A DNA stretch of 48,153 nt from Treponema sp. (GTDB taxonomy: Bacteria; Spirochaetota; Spirochaetia; Treponematales; Treponemataceae): assembly GCA_017617145.1 (NCBI GenBank), contig JAFZWX010000144.1, forward strand, positions 1-48,153, written 5' to 3'. Shown in pieces: positions 8,922-19,125 of the stretch (position 1 is the stretch's first letter; the number at the start of each line of letters is the position of its first letter). The notes under the pieces are model-generated. The model was not told the DNA's origin. It did no database searches and saw nothing but the letters and a program-made list of their open reading frames with translations. The position numbers and the translations under genes are program-made.

Positions 8922-11024
8922 TTAATATGTTGAACCGTAAGTATTATAATAATCGCTATAGTATAAGTATTGGCCTCCATTAGCTGCTTGTGGATCACAG
9001 AAGGAATCAAAACCAAAATTTACATCTTTTATATCTGTAATCGAGAAATCACTAAGATTTACAGTTACTACGCGATTTTTATTATATGCCTTGTTCAAAT
9101 CCATATCCATCCAGCTGCCTTCATCGGCAATAACTAATTCATCTGGCTTACGTGCAATAAATCTTGTAGGACCATAAAAATAGTTATACTCATCACCACC
9201 AGTCGGCAGATCCCCTGCAGTATAATATCCAGCCAAATAAACAGGGTCTTGAGCTGTACCTCTATTTACGATTGTAAAAGCTGTTTCCGCTTGATTAAGT
9301 TCAAAAGTTAAAATTCCACCTTTGGCAAGATTATAATACGGCTCTCCTCTATCAACAACCTTACAAGATATAAGGGCACAAATTTTCTCTTTATCGGAAT
9401 CTTGTGCAGGAATTACCTGAATATCATCTAAATATATAACATAATTATTAGCAGTTCCTATTCGTTGGAAACTATTGAACTGTGTATCAGTTATTCCAAA
9501 ATTACTGTGATCGCTCCTAGAAAAAGAAGATTGTACAACTAAAGTAATTTCTTCACTGTCATTCAGTATTACCTTATTACAGCAGATTTTAAAGTCACAC
9601 TCATATGCATCATTATAAGTTTTATTCATTTTAAAACCAACAATATAGACATTTTCGCCGGTTGCAGAAATTTTATAATACGAATACTCAGACAAAGCCG
9701 GAATACTGCTAGAAACCAAACCATAATCTGTTACTTGTGGAGGAGTAACATCAGTCTTTATTTTATATAAATTGCCAGCTGAAATTATGTAAACAATTTC
9801 ATTATAAGCACACATTGAAAGTGTTAATGGACTACTAAATTCAAATAAATTCTGCTCCCAAATTTTCTCTGGCATTGCATCAATTGACTGATAATTTACG
9901 CGATACATCTCAGTTCCCCTGAATTCACACAACGAATAAACATTCTGTGTAACAGGATCAATTGCGAAACTTCTTATATACATTGAATTTGCCAGAGGCA
10001 AACCATCATCTCGCCATTCATCACCATAAATATTGTCAAAAATAGAACCTCCTGCTTGAGGATTATTAAATTCTAATCTTTTTGGATTTGTATCACTATC
10101 CCAAAGAACAATAGGATATTGAACAACCGGTGTATGATAACTTTTTACAAGCTTATCAGTAAGAATAAATTCTGTCTGCGAATTAGAAATATCTGTAGAA
10201 ATAAAGTCATCACGACCAACCCAGGTATTTGTTGTAAAACCAGGAAAAACTGAAACAGCAGTCTGACAAGAATATACATCTACCCCTTCATCATTCTTGA
10301 ATAAAAGACTTAAATTATATGAACCGGGAGCAACAGAAGAATAAGATATAGTTGTCTTATTTTCTGAAAAAGTAAGAGTCTTTGACACTAGAGAAGAATC
10401 AAGAGTACCATCTGAAAACGCAGACCAGGTACAAACAACAGAAGCTACAGATTTCTTGTGATTACTAGGTAATCCACTTAATTTAATAACGGTATACTGT
10501 TCGGCATTTAATTCAAGATTAATAGAGCCATTAACTCCGGTCACGCTGCTATCAGGATGAACTACAACATCTTCGCTTTTGGTATTATTAAACAAACGTT
10601 CATTTGTTATAGTTTTTGTACCTGTAAGAATATATTTATCTTGACCAGAAACCTGAATTTTTCCTGTTATTTCTATAGTCCAGTCGCCGATTTTATCAAG
10701 TTCTATAATGTAGAGATTTCCACTTACAGAGCCTGTTTTTTTATTAGAAGAATTCCCAACTTCGGTTGCAGTTACTTCGTAAACTATGTCATTATTTTCG
10801 AAAGAACTTGTTGCAGAGCGAGAATTATTACCTGTTTGTGTCAAAGCATCAGGAACAGCACCAGATATAGTAATTCTTCCTCCTATAATTATACTTTGTT
10901 TTTGATTTAATTCAGTACTCTCTTTTTGTGAAGCGGTCATATCAGAACAACCTGTAAAACAAAAAACAAATGCTGAAAACAAGAATATGCATGCTATAAT
11001 TATCTGTTTACATGTATTTTTCAT
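8922..11024 (-). CDS. large modular lipoprotein, possible propeller-like C-terminus
   Basis: The 700-residue product starts with a lipoprotein signal peptide ending in VFCFTGC, so it should be lipid-anchored at Cys. An early region (about 40-280) contains Ig-like beta segments ending in a phrase about building up a numeric trend (PGSYNLSLLFKN), resembling the N-terminal segments of the neighbouring lipoproteins. From about residue 300 there are repeated blocks such as YIRSFAIDPVTQNVYSL and IVYIISAGNLYKI, which look like beta-propeller blades, but I cannot count them reliably. The ATG at 11024 follows AGGAGG by seven bases. An in-frame start at 11051 would destroy the signal peptide. The function is unknown, and the protein is probably surface or periplasm exposed. 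Confidence 0.75.
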   Translation of the reverse strand: MKNTCKQIIIACIFLFSAFVFCFTGCSDMTASQKESTELNQKQSIIIGGRITISGAVPDALTQTGNNSRSATSSFENNDIVYEVTATEVGNSSNKKTGSVSGNLYIIELDKIGDWTIEITGKIQVSGQDKYILTGTKTITNERLFNNTKSEDVVVHPDSSVTGVNGSINLELNAEQYTVIKLSGLPSNHKKSVASVVCTWSAFSDGTLDSSLVSKTLTFSENKTTISYSSVAPGSYNLSLLFKNDEGVDVYSCQTAVSVFPGFTTNTWVGRDDFISTDISNSQTEFILTDKLVKSYHTPVVQYPIVLWDSDTNPKRLEFNNPQAGGSIFDNIYGDEWRDDGLPLANSMYIRSFAIDPVTQNVYSLCEFRGTEMYRVNYQSIDAMPEKIWEQNLFEFSSPLTLSMCAYNEIVYIISAGNLYKIKTDVTPPQVTDYGLVSSSIPALSEYSYYKISATGENVYIVGFKMNKTYNDAYECDFKICCNKVILNDSEEITLVVQSSFSRSDHSNFGITDTQFNSFQRIGTANNYVIYLDDIQVIPAQDSDKEKICALISCKVVDRGEPYYNLAKGGILTFELNQAETAFTIVNRGTAQDPVYLAGYYTAGDLPTGGDEYNYFYGPTRFIARKPDELVIADEGSWMDMDLNKAYNKNRVVTVNLSDFSITDIKDVNFGFDSFCDPQAANGGQYLYYSDYYNTYGSTY

Positions 11025-11034
11025 TTTATTCCTC

Positions 11035-13629
11035 CTAATCCGATACTTCATAAATAATATAAGTTAAGCCGGCATCTAAAAGATCAAAAAAGTCAGGAGA
11101 ACTAGGATCAGATATAACGATAGCAGAAGAATCTTTTGGATATGTACTGCTACTATACCAGGTTCCAGAACCAACACCAACTAAATAAGGAAGCATACTA
11201 AACGACTTAAATTGTCCCGGGCCAATACAAGCAGATTTATGAAACTTGATTGTACCGAAATCTCCATAATCCATTCCAGATCGAAAGAATAATGGAGCTT
11301 TATTATCTGTTGAGACATCTACTTCTGGGAATACCACTGTTCCCAAGAAATCAGCATTCTTTATAAAAATACCACCAGAGTCTGTGTCATCATATAAATA
11401 AATATAGTTTTTAAAATCTTCGTAATTTTCCTCTGTTATATCAATATGAACATAAAGATTGATAACTTCTGATTCATTAAAAATATTTTGATAAGGAGCG
11501 GGATTGCCTGACAACGGATAAAGTTTGTAAATATCAATTCTATCAAAGTAATTTTTTCGGAAGGCATTAGCTTCAACAGTTGTAACAGCATCTCCAAGAC
11601 TACCTAATTCAATTATATCAGAACTATCAAAAGCATTTTGTCCAATTATTGTAATCAGATTTGTAATATCCTGTTCTGTTTCATCAGATACAATAAGATT
11701 CGCTTCAGTTAAATCAAATCTGTCACAAGTTGTAGCCTTTAATATCTTGTAATTTGGATTTGTTCCAGTACCATCATTATTATATAATAGGAATTGTCCA
11801 TCTGATGCTGTTAAATATCTGGACTCTACTCCTTCTTCTTTTATAAGATTTATTTTTCTCCTAGGAGTGCAATCGTAAAATAATCCAGATTCAATTTCAA
11901 GAGTTCCTTTATCAACGATATTTAAAGTCTCAAATTTAGGTAAACTATTCAATGAACCTGCACATACATGTGTATTATTAACTCCATTATTTATAATAGT
12001 CAGTGATTCTAAGTCCGGGAGACTACTTATACCATATGCTTCTATTTCTGTAATATATGGTGACAATATGATAGAACTTATTCCATAAGAATAAAGACCA
12101 GCAAGAGCATCTTCTTCTATCTTATTAATACTCTCTCCTAATCTGGATAAATCAATGTCAATAGAATAGTATTCACTATAATCATAAAAAGTTTCCGTTA
12201 TTGCATTTAAATATGCTTTTTGTTTCTTTGTATTTTCATTTTCATCAACATCTGCATTCCCTGTAACAACTATCGTTGTGTCTGAAGATATTGCATTACG
12301 AATACTTTCTAACGCGGTTTGAAATTCAGTTGCATTGTTATATTCTGAGACATCAATTGTTTGAAGCAAATTATGAGAAACATTTAGATTTTTATAAATA
12401 CTTGATATTACAGACGCATTTTGAGCTGTAACATAAAGAGCATATACTCCACCCATTGAAAGTTGTTTTGTATTATCCCAGGAAATAGTCGAGTATCCAT
12501 CTCCATTATTTATTGATACATTATAAGTATTAGAATTTACTTCTGCTCCAGCATAATATAACTTTATATTGTCTGCAGATGGCGCAATTTTTGTACCATC
12601 TGCTTTTTGTGCATATATTTTATATTCACCATTATTTATAAAAGAATAATCTTCGAAAAAATCTGCAGAAACCGAAACCATTTCCACAACAAAATCAAGC
12701 GAATAATCATCTACAGTAAATCCACCCTCAGTATGTGAATAAGAATTAAGGTCACTTTCGCTGATTCTTACAACTTGTTCGTTTTTATAGCCGTTTGCAA
12801 GTACAGATAATGGACCAAACCAGGCGCGAGGGGTTGTACCTGCGGCATCATAATAAACTATATATTTTAAGTAATATTGGCCTTCAGGTAGGTTTTGAAT
12901 CCGGAAAACGGCTTTTTTTACATTGTTAGAAGCTTCGTCAGTCCAGTTCTCCAAAGTAACAGATGTCAGATCATAGGTTGTGCCACCCACAGAGACCGCC
13001 GCTAAAGAATTATCTGCATTTTTGGTAAACAAGCCAACTGTCAGTTTTTTTACTGTATCTTTGCAATCTGTATTAAAAATAATTGTATAAGAAAAATCTC
13101 CTGCTTCTACATAGTGTGTTGAAATAGTAACATTAGTTAATGATGGATTTATAGTTATATCTTCGGTTGTCCCCTGCTGAATCAGTTTATACGGTGGAGT
13201 TATACCAGAATCATCATCTATATAAAGCTCAATTGTAAACTGATAAGTATCGCATAATAACGTAACACTGTCGGCAGTCATTTTGTCATAGGCACTATCA
13301 CCACCAGCAGCAAGCCACTCTATAGAAGTTTCATTGTTATCAAAAGTATAATCTTCGTAAGAATATGGAGCAGTATCACCAGTGCGCTTTCTGGCAGTTA
13401 AGATAATTTTTGTAATATCATCATTTGTAACATTATTCGGAAGCACAGTATTTCCACCGCTACTACGGGCTGAATCTGTAATTGTTGCAGAAAACTTAAC
13501 TTCAACTTTCTGTGTGTTATTTATTGTTTCGCTATTAAAAGAATTGTTACAGCCTGCAAAAATAGTAACAAACACAAGAATTGCTGTTATAATTGAAATA
13601 GTTGAAAATGTCTTTATTTTATTTTTCAT
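11035..13629 (-). CDS. large lipoprotein with BspA-type leucine-rich repeats
   Basis: The 864-residue product carries a lipoprotein signal (VTIFAGC). Its N-terminal third holds Ig-like beta domains with a GQYYLKYIVYYDAAG strand pattern shared with its neighbours. The middle and C-terminal region (about 470-750) contains BspA-like repeats, for example ITEIEAYGISSLPDLESLTI and IIGQNAFDSSDIIELGSL. This repeat class is common in treponemal and oral-bacterial surface proteins that bind host ligands. GGGGAG precedes the ATG by seven bases. The gene lies 10 nt upstream of the next lipoprotein and 12 nt after the previous one, consistent with one mRNA. The binding partner is unknown. Confidence 0.78.
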   Translation of the reverse strand: MKNKIKTFSTISIITAILVFVTIFAGCNNSFNSETINNTQKVEVKFSATITDSARSSGGNTVLPNNVTNDDITKIILTARKRTGDTAPYSYEDYTFDNNETSIEWLAAGGDSAYDKMTADSVTLLCDTYQFTIELYIDDDSGITPPYKLIQQGTTEDITINPSLTNVTISTHYVEAGDFSYTIIFNTDCKDTVKKLTVGLFTKNADNSLAAVSVGGTTYDLTSVTLENWTDEASNNVKKAVFRIQNLPEGQYYLKYIVYYDAAGTTPRAWFGPLSVLANGYKNEQVVRISESDLNSYSHTEGGFTVDDYSLDFVVEMVSVSADFFEDYSFINNGEYKIYAQKADGTKIAPSADNIKLYYAGAEVNSNTYNVSINNGDGYSTISWDNTKQLSMGGVYALYVTAQNASVISSIYKNLNVSHNLLQTIDVSEYNNATEFQTALESIRNAISSDTTIVVTGNADVDENENTKKQKAYLNAITETFYDYSEYYSIDIDLSRLGESINKIEEDALAGLYSYGISSIILSPYITEIEAYGISSLPDLESLTIINNGVNNTHVCAGSLNSLPKFETLNIVDKGTLEIESGLFYDCTPRRKINLIKEEGVESRYLTASDGQFLLYNNDGTGTNPNYKILKATTCDRFDLTEANLIVSDETEQDITNLITIIGQNAFDSSDIIELGSLGDAVTTVEANAFRKNYFDRIDIYKLYPLSGNPAPYQNIFNESEVINLYVHIDITEENYEDFKNYIYLYDDTDSGGIFIKNADFLGTVVFPEVDVSTDNKAPLFFRSGMDYGDFGTIKFHKSACIGPGQFKSFSMLPYLVGVGSGTWYSSSTYPKDSSAIVISDPSSPDFFDLLDAGLTYIIYEVSD

Positions 13630-13641
13630 ATTTCTGCTCCC

Positions 13642-15183
13642 CTATTCTACTTCTGTTAAAGTATAAACATTACTTATAGAATAATCTTTTTCTTCAATAG
13701 TATTCCCAATCGTTTCTTCAACAGTAATCACAAGCGTTACGTTTATCTTTGTTCCGTAATTGATTATGCCATAGTCGTCATCATCTATTAAACTTGGAAT
13801 ATCCAGATACAAGGTCTTGCCGGAAGTATCAACAGAATAAGTCGTTCCATTTTTTGTAGCAGAAGTAATTGTCAGCGAATTATCTGTAGTTTCCGTGACA
13901 TTAATAAATGACGGATAATAAACGCCGTTTACATACCACTTATAAGAAGAAATTGTAATTCCTGTTACATTAGAAGTATCTGCCGTAACAAGAAGGGTCG
14001 CTTTATGATAAGTCTGATTAGAACCAAAATTGTATTTAAAATCCATAGAATCAGATGCCGAAGAATCAGAAAGCTGAATATCTTTTGTCAAATCAATTGT
14101 GCCGGATTGTTCCATATCAATATCTATTCCAGGAGTTGCCAATGCCTCCCACCTTGCATACAGAACAAGGTCGCCTGTTTTTGGGTTGGCAGAGGTCCAG
14201 CCTTCAATTTTGTTTCCTGAGTCGTCGTACCATCCTTTAAAAACATAACCCGAAAGTGTTAAATTTGGAAGATTTATTGTTTCAGAATTTCTAGAGTATT
14301 TGTTTACGAAAGTTGCGCCTGTTGCAAAAGTAAAATCGTCTTGAGAAGCTATTCCTGTAGGTTTTGAAGTTCCTTCATAAGCTTTGTAAGTTATACTGTA
14401 AACATCATTCAAATCCGGGACATCAATAGTATAAGTAGTAGTAATTCCAGCTGAAATATATACATCGGTATAAATAGAATTCAACTCATCCATTAAGTCT
14501 GCATCAGAAAACTTTATTGTAAGAGCATATATTCCCGGTTCAAGAGGTGCAGTACTTATATTCTGAATAATATCAATATAGCTTTTGTTAGAATTATTTG
14601 GATCGGGATTGATTAAATATCCGTTTATATTAGTAGTGTAATAACTTTTGTTGATAATTATATCAGTTGCATTTTTTACACGGAAATCTATAAAAACACA
14701 TGTGGCCGCTTTTGGGAAAAGTAACTTGATGTTTAGGCCACCGTTGGTTTCTGATTGTGGTGTCAGCTCAAATGATAATGGAGTTGTTGAGCCTGCTGCA
14801 ATTTCTTTGTCGGTCAAGGTTGATGAAAAGATAACCCCATCAAGTTGTGCGGTTAATGTAAATGACCAGGTTCCAGGAGCTATTGCAATTTGAGAAGGCA
14901 GTGAATCAAAGTCAGCAACATTATTTATTAAAGTTTCTGGAGTGCTGCTGCCCGATATTGTACCTGTTAGAGTAATAGATGTAAGGTCGTTAACTGAAGG
15001 CACAGGCTCAATTGTTTGTAGCGAAAATCTTGCGGAAACAGTCGATTCTTTGCTTATTGATATATAGGTTTTCTGATATTCGGAAAACTCTGATGATTTT
15101 TTTACAGTAAGACCGTTTGAACAGGAAGCCAGAAATATTGCAAAAGAGAAAAAAAGTGTTTGTAGTAATATGTTCTTCTTCAT
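13642..15183 (-). CDS. lipoprotein with one InlB-type B repeat and Ig-like domains
   Basis: This 513-residue lipoprotein has the lipobox IFLASC. An N-terminal pair of Ig-like segments includes IAPGTWSFTLTAQLDGVIFSS and LEPGIYALTIKFSDADLMD, which clearly match the corresponding part of the 15198-19106 product. One InlB/Flg_new repeat follows (LSGYVFKGWYDDSGNKIEGW up to LVLYARW), then a C-terminal Ig-like domain containing the KWYVNG motif. It sits between two other lipoprotein genes with 12-14 nt gaps and has an AGGAGG-like site (AAGGAGG) before the ATG. It looks like the shortest version of the shared architecture. The function is unknown. Confidence 0.77.
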   Translation of the reverse strand: MKKNILLQTLFFSFAIFLASCSNGLTVKKSSEFSEYQKTYISISKESTVSARFSLQTIEPVPSVNDLTSITLTGTISGSSTPETLINNVADFDSLPSQIAIAPGTWSFTLTAQLDGVIFSSTLTDKEIAAGSTTPLSFELTPQSETNGGLNIKLLFPKAATCVFIDFRVKNATDIIINKSYYTTNINGYLINPDPNNSNKSYIDIIQNISTAPLEPGIYALTIKFSDADLMDELNSIYTDVYISAGITTTYTIDVPDLNDVYSITYKAYEGTSKPTGIASQDDFTFATGATFVNKYSRNSETINLPNLTLSGYVFKGWYDDSGNKIEGWTSANPKTGDLVLYARWEALATPGIDIDMEQSGTIDLTKDIQLSDSSASDSMDFKYNFGSNQTYHKATLLVTADTSNVTGITISSYKWYVNGVYYPSFINVTETTDNSLTITSATKNGTTYSVDTSGKTLYLDIPSLIDDDDYGIINYGTKINVTLVITVEETIGNTIEEKDYSISNVYTLTEVE

Positions 15184-15197
15184 TATAAACCTCCTTG

Positions 15198-18100
15198 TTA
15201 GAACTCGCGGATTACGCAGACACGAAAAGTGTTACTCTTGGCGCCTTGGAAGATGCCACCATAGCTAAAGGTAAGGATATGCGCGGAATGATATCTGCTA
15301 GCGTCCTGGGACGACGACCAATATCCTTCAAGGGCTAAAGTATCAGCATTATTTAATAATCCCAGAATTGTATTTAACAAAGTTATATTTTTGTAAATAC
15401 AATGTAACTCTACAGCGGTTGGCATATACCAGCCTATTGCATAATTACCAGTCAAACCTGAGTTCGATGCATAATTGTTTACATAATTAAATGCAGGATA
15501 GTTTGCTGCAACAGCTTCTTCACTTGCAGTTCCTGTTGAATCCTGTGCACAAATTTCACTCCAGTTGTCACTTCCATCAAAATCACCTGCATAGTATTCG
15601 TTTGACTCAGATTGATAATAAGCAGTTCCATCTGTTGGTTTTTCTTCCAAACTTGATATTCCAATATTTGAATAACTAATTGAGTCATTGCTAGCCCAAT
15701 AATAAGTTTTTATAGAATCGCCATCAGAATTTTTTAGTCCCAAACCAAGAATTCTTTGACTAGAATCATTAGAACACTCAGTTCCTTTATAGAAAAGTAC
15801 GGCTACGGCTGCAGCCTTTTGTTCATCTGAAAGAGTCATTCCTTCAGTATAAGCCGTTGCAGTACCATCGTTAAAGACAATATCGCCAACTGCATTTGGA
15901 GTAAGTTTGGAACCAAATGCTTGTATTTTTATCTGCGCATAATAAGATTCATAAGCGGAATCTTTTGATGCACGCAGCTGAACATCGTAAACTCCAGGTA
16001 ACCAGCCGGTTGTATCTATTGTAAGAACCTTAGAAGTATTATTTACAGACATGCCTGTCATTGAACTTTTTTCATCAACTTTCCAGACGCAAGTATAAAG
16101 ACCTTCTGCAAAGGTTGGAGTAAATACAATTGTTGAGCCATTTGTTGCACTGTATTTAACAGAAATTGTCTCGTTTGCTTGTACAGTTACACCATCGACT
16201 GTAACTGCCATGCTTAATTGTGAGTTGCTGCTTGTATTTATTGAAACATTAATGTCTGTAGAATATTTCCATTTTGCGTAAAGAGTAAGTGGAGTATTAC
16301 CACTCTGATAGGTTCCTATAGCAATTTGAGTTATTGAGGTTGTAAAGCCTGCATTTGTATACCAGCCGTCAAACACCGCACCTTCTTTTGTTGGGGCTTT
16401 TAGAGTTATTGCGCTTAATATTGAATAGGTCGTAGGGTTATCAGGATTATTTGTTCCGCCATCAAGTTCATACTGAATTGTATAAGCTTTTGCAGTCCAG
16501 CTTGCATTATAAGTTTTATTTTGAGCACCAAAAGTATAAGGAGAAGCAAGCTCTTCATCATCGGCTGTTTTCCATTTATCAAAGTTATAGCCTGTTCTTG
16601 TTATAGTTGGAGGAGTAAATGAAGTTTCATAAAGGCCTGACCTTGTTCCAGTTTCGGAATCGCTTTCCCATACTTCGCCAGTTGCTTTATTAAAGGTATA
16701 AGTTATGTTATCTCTATCATAATAAATATATATTTCTGTAGAACCATCACCGGCAATTGTAGACTGACTAAAGGTTTGAGCTGTAAAGCCTGCATAAGAT
16801 TTTGCAGTTGCATTTGTTGACACTCCGGTTGTTCCAGATTCATCATCTGTATCTGCAAGTTGATATTCTGTTAAAGTTGTGCTTCCATTATCAGGCTGCT
16901 TATAATGGTATACAGTATATGGTGTATCAGTTTTTGGAGCCCATTTACCGTCTGGATCAATTTCATAACCGGCAGTAGTTGCAAAAAACTTTTCGTGAAA
17001 GCCCGAAACATATTTGCCGTTTTCTGTATCAGTTTCTGTAAGGACAGTTCTGTTAGTTTCGGTCGGGTCTGCAATTGTAATTCCATATACCTGATCTACA
17101 GGATTTGCCTGTGATAAATCTATTTCGCCTGATAAATTAATAGCACCACCGGCAAGGTAAATGTCATTTTTGTTGTCGGCATAAGGAATATAAGTCTGGT
17201 CCTTGATATTTATTGTGGCATCGGCTGCTTTGTAGATGGCACCGCCTTTTTGACCATAAGAGTTAGGTGTAGTTCCAAGGAAACTGACATTATTACCGCT
17301 GATTGTTCCACCTGTAAGGTTTAAAGTTGCGTTATTAAAAACATATATACCACCACCCCAATTGTAAGCAGTATTGTTGCTGATTTCGCCACCTGACATA
17401 TTGATAATACTATAGCTGCCAGCTTTAATTGCGCCACCCATTCCACCAACAGAATCATCTCCTCTTGCTATATTGTTACTTATAACAACTCCATCTTCAA
17501 TGTTTAAAATTACATTTGCATCAGCACTTCCCTGAAGATAAATTGTACCATCGTCGCCGCCACTAAAATTATTTACGATTATTGTATCTGATTGTAAAGT
17601 CAATTCGGTCGGAAGTGGTGAACTATCATTTTTTGACCAAAGATTAATAGCTCGTCCACCATGAGTTAGTTTAAGCTTTGAAATGTATACAGGGAAACCT
17701 GTTTGTACAGTCAGTACAGCACTTACATCTAAATTATCAGGGTAGTCTGCTAAGTCTGCGTTTCCACCATCAAGGATATCAGTATTACTGCCAGTTTTGC
17801 CTTGTAAGGTAAGAGATTTTCCAGAAATTTGACTAAGATTTGCTCCAGTGGTTTGTCCATCAACAATTATTTTCCAATCAACATTGCTGTCTGCATTTGT
17901 TGCTTTATTCATTTGGAATCTTTTAATAGACTTTATTGCAGAATCCAATTTATAACAAGGATAAATTGAATAAAAACCTGAGACCGTCTCATGTTGAGCT
18001 TGTGTATTTGATGGGCTTACATAAATTGTATCTGTAAAGCAGGCAATAAGTGAAATATCACTATCTGAACTTGGATATTTTGTCAAATAAACATGATTGA

Positions 18101-19106
18101 GATCCGAACTTTCATACCAACCCGCAAAGCTGTAAGTTTTTCCATCAACAGTATAATTTTTAAGCACAGGAAGATCTGTATTTTCAATATTACTTTTGCG
18201 GAAATACTTTGTTGGCAGAACAATAGTCTCGTCATCTTGAGTCAACAGAGAACTTACATCAATAGACTCGCCGCTTTCTTTTCCAACTGTAAAATATTTA
18301 TATTGATAAGTAATTCCATAAGTTTCGTTTAAATCGGAAATTACAAAATCGGTTTTGCTTGTTGTAATACCTGCTGCAATATTTACTATAAACTCGCAGG
18401 AGTTCAAGGTATCTGTTATGTCAGAAACATAAAATGAATAAATAAGTTTATAAGTACCCGGAGCAATGCGTTCCAAAGCATTTGAAATATTGCGCGAAAC
18501 TGTTAATGATTTCTGGCTGCCCGAAGTTTCAAAAGTAGTTGCGTCTTCATCAATAACGGCAGATCCACCTGCAGCAGGTTCAAGCCTTATATGAACCTTA
18601 TCTGCTTCTGACGGGAAAGTAATTGTAACTTCAAGACCACCGCCATCGATATCGGGAGTAAGCGTAAAACTGATTGTATTTGTTGAACCGGAAGAAACTT
18701 CAAAATTGTTATTTGTTCCCGAAAAAGAAACTCCATTAAGCGAAGCAGAAAGTGCAAAATTCCAGATTCCTGCATCAAGCTCAATTGCGGGATCATTTAA
18801 TTCTTCTACAGTATTGCCGCTTGCAATTGGATTAAGGCTTTCGAGATTCGCCGGTAAAGCAGCAGTAGAAGCATACAACTTAAAATCAGAAAAATTTGAA
18901 AGACTTAAATCTGGATTTGCTGCCTCGCGCGACACTGTTGTTGCATTTGCAGAAACAACAATTCTACCCTTTTGAGAAACCTTTTCCGTTGTATTTTTTT
19001 CTGTAATTCCATTCTGACAGGAAACAAATATAAATGCAGCAATTAAAAAAGCGGAATATTTGATTGTATTAAAAAATGTATGTGTTTTCATTTCGTTTCT
19101 TTTCAT
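15198..19106 (-). CDS. giant lipoprotein: Ig-like domains, beta-helix, B repeats, DUF1566-like C-terminus
   Basis: The 1302-residue product begins with a lipoprotein signal (AAFIFVSC). The N-terminal Ig-like region (about 45-270) includes LDAGIWNFALSASLNGVSFSG. The middle (about 480-640) resembles a Pmp-type parallel beta-helix with GGAI and GGGIYV turns and repeats of the form MSGGEISNNTA. Two or more InlB/MucBP-like repeats follow (FDGWYTNAGFTTSITQ, LYAKW), then an Ig-like domain with VWKVD and GVYDVQL. The last 200 residues resemble the DUF1566/Lcl C-terminal fold (GWYMPTAVELHCIY, YWSSSQDAS, FRVCVIREF). GGGAGG lies seven bases before the ATG. The mixture of modules suggests a surface binding protein. 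No catalytic motif was recognised. Confidence 0.78.
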   Translation of the reverse strand: MKRNEMKTHTFFNTIKYSAFLIAAFIFVSCQNGITEKNTTEKVSQKGRIVVSANATTVSREAANPDLSLSNFSDFKLYASTAALPANLESLNPIASGNTVEELNDPAIELDAGIWNFALSASLNGVSFSGTNNNFEVSSGSTNTISFTLTPDIDGGGLEVTITFPSEADKVHIRLEPAAGGSAVIDEDATTFETSGSQKSLTVSRNISNALERIAPGTYKLIYSFYVSDITDTLNSCEFIVNIAAGITTSKTDFVISDLNETYGITYQYKYFTVGKESGESIDVSSLLTQDDETIVLPTKYFRKSNIENTDLPVLKNYTVDGKTYSFAGWYESSDLNHVYLTKYPSSDSDISLIACFTDTIYVSPSNTQAQHETVSGFYSIYPCYKLDSAIKSIKRFQMNKATNADSNVDWKIIVDGQTTGANLSQISGKSLTLQGKTGSNTDILDGGNADLADYPDNLDVSAVLTVQTGFPVYISKLKLTHGGRAINLWSKNDSSPLPTELTLQSDTIIVNNFSGGDDGTIYLQGSADANVILNIEDGVVISNNIARGDDSVGGMGGAIKAGSYSIINMSGGEISNNTAYNWGGGIYVFNNATLNLTGGTISGNNVSFLGTTPNSYGQKGGAIYKAADATINIKDQTYIPYADNKNDIYLAGGAINLSGEIDLSQANPVDQVYGITIADPTETNRTVLTETDTENGKYVSGFHEKFFATTAGYEIDPDGKWAPKTDTPYTVYHYKQPDNGSTTLTEYQLADTDDESGTTGVSTNATAKSYAGFTAQTFSQSTIAGDGSTEIYIYYDRDNITYTFNKATGEVWESDSETGTRSGLYETSFTPPTITRTGYNFDKWKTADDEELASPYTFGAQNKTYNASWTAKAYTIQYELDGGTNNPDNPTTYSILSAITLKAPTKEGAVFDGWYTNAGFTTSITQIAIGTYQSGNTPLTLYAKWKYSTDINVSINTSSNSQLSMAVTVDGVTVQANETISVKYSATNGSTIVFTPTFAEGLYTCVWKVDEKSSMTGMSVNNTSKVLTIDTTGWLPGVYDVQLRASKDSAYESYYAQIKIQAFGSKLTPNAVGDIVFNDGTATAYTEGMTLSDEQKAAAVAVLFYKGTECSNDSSQRILGLGLKNSDGDSIKTYYWASNDSISYSNIGISSLEEKPTDGTAYYQSESNEYYAGDFDGSDNWSEICAQDSTGTASEEAVAANYPAFNYVNNYASNSGLTGNYAIGWYMPTAVELHCIYKNITLLNTILGLLNNADTLALEGYWSSSQDASRYHSAHILTFSYGGIFQGAKSNTFRVCVIREF

Positions 19107-19125
19107 ATTTCTTCCTCCCGCAGCC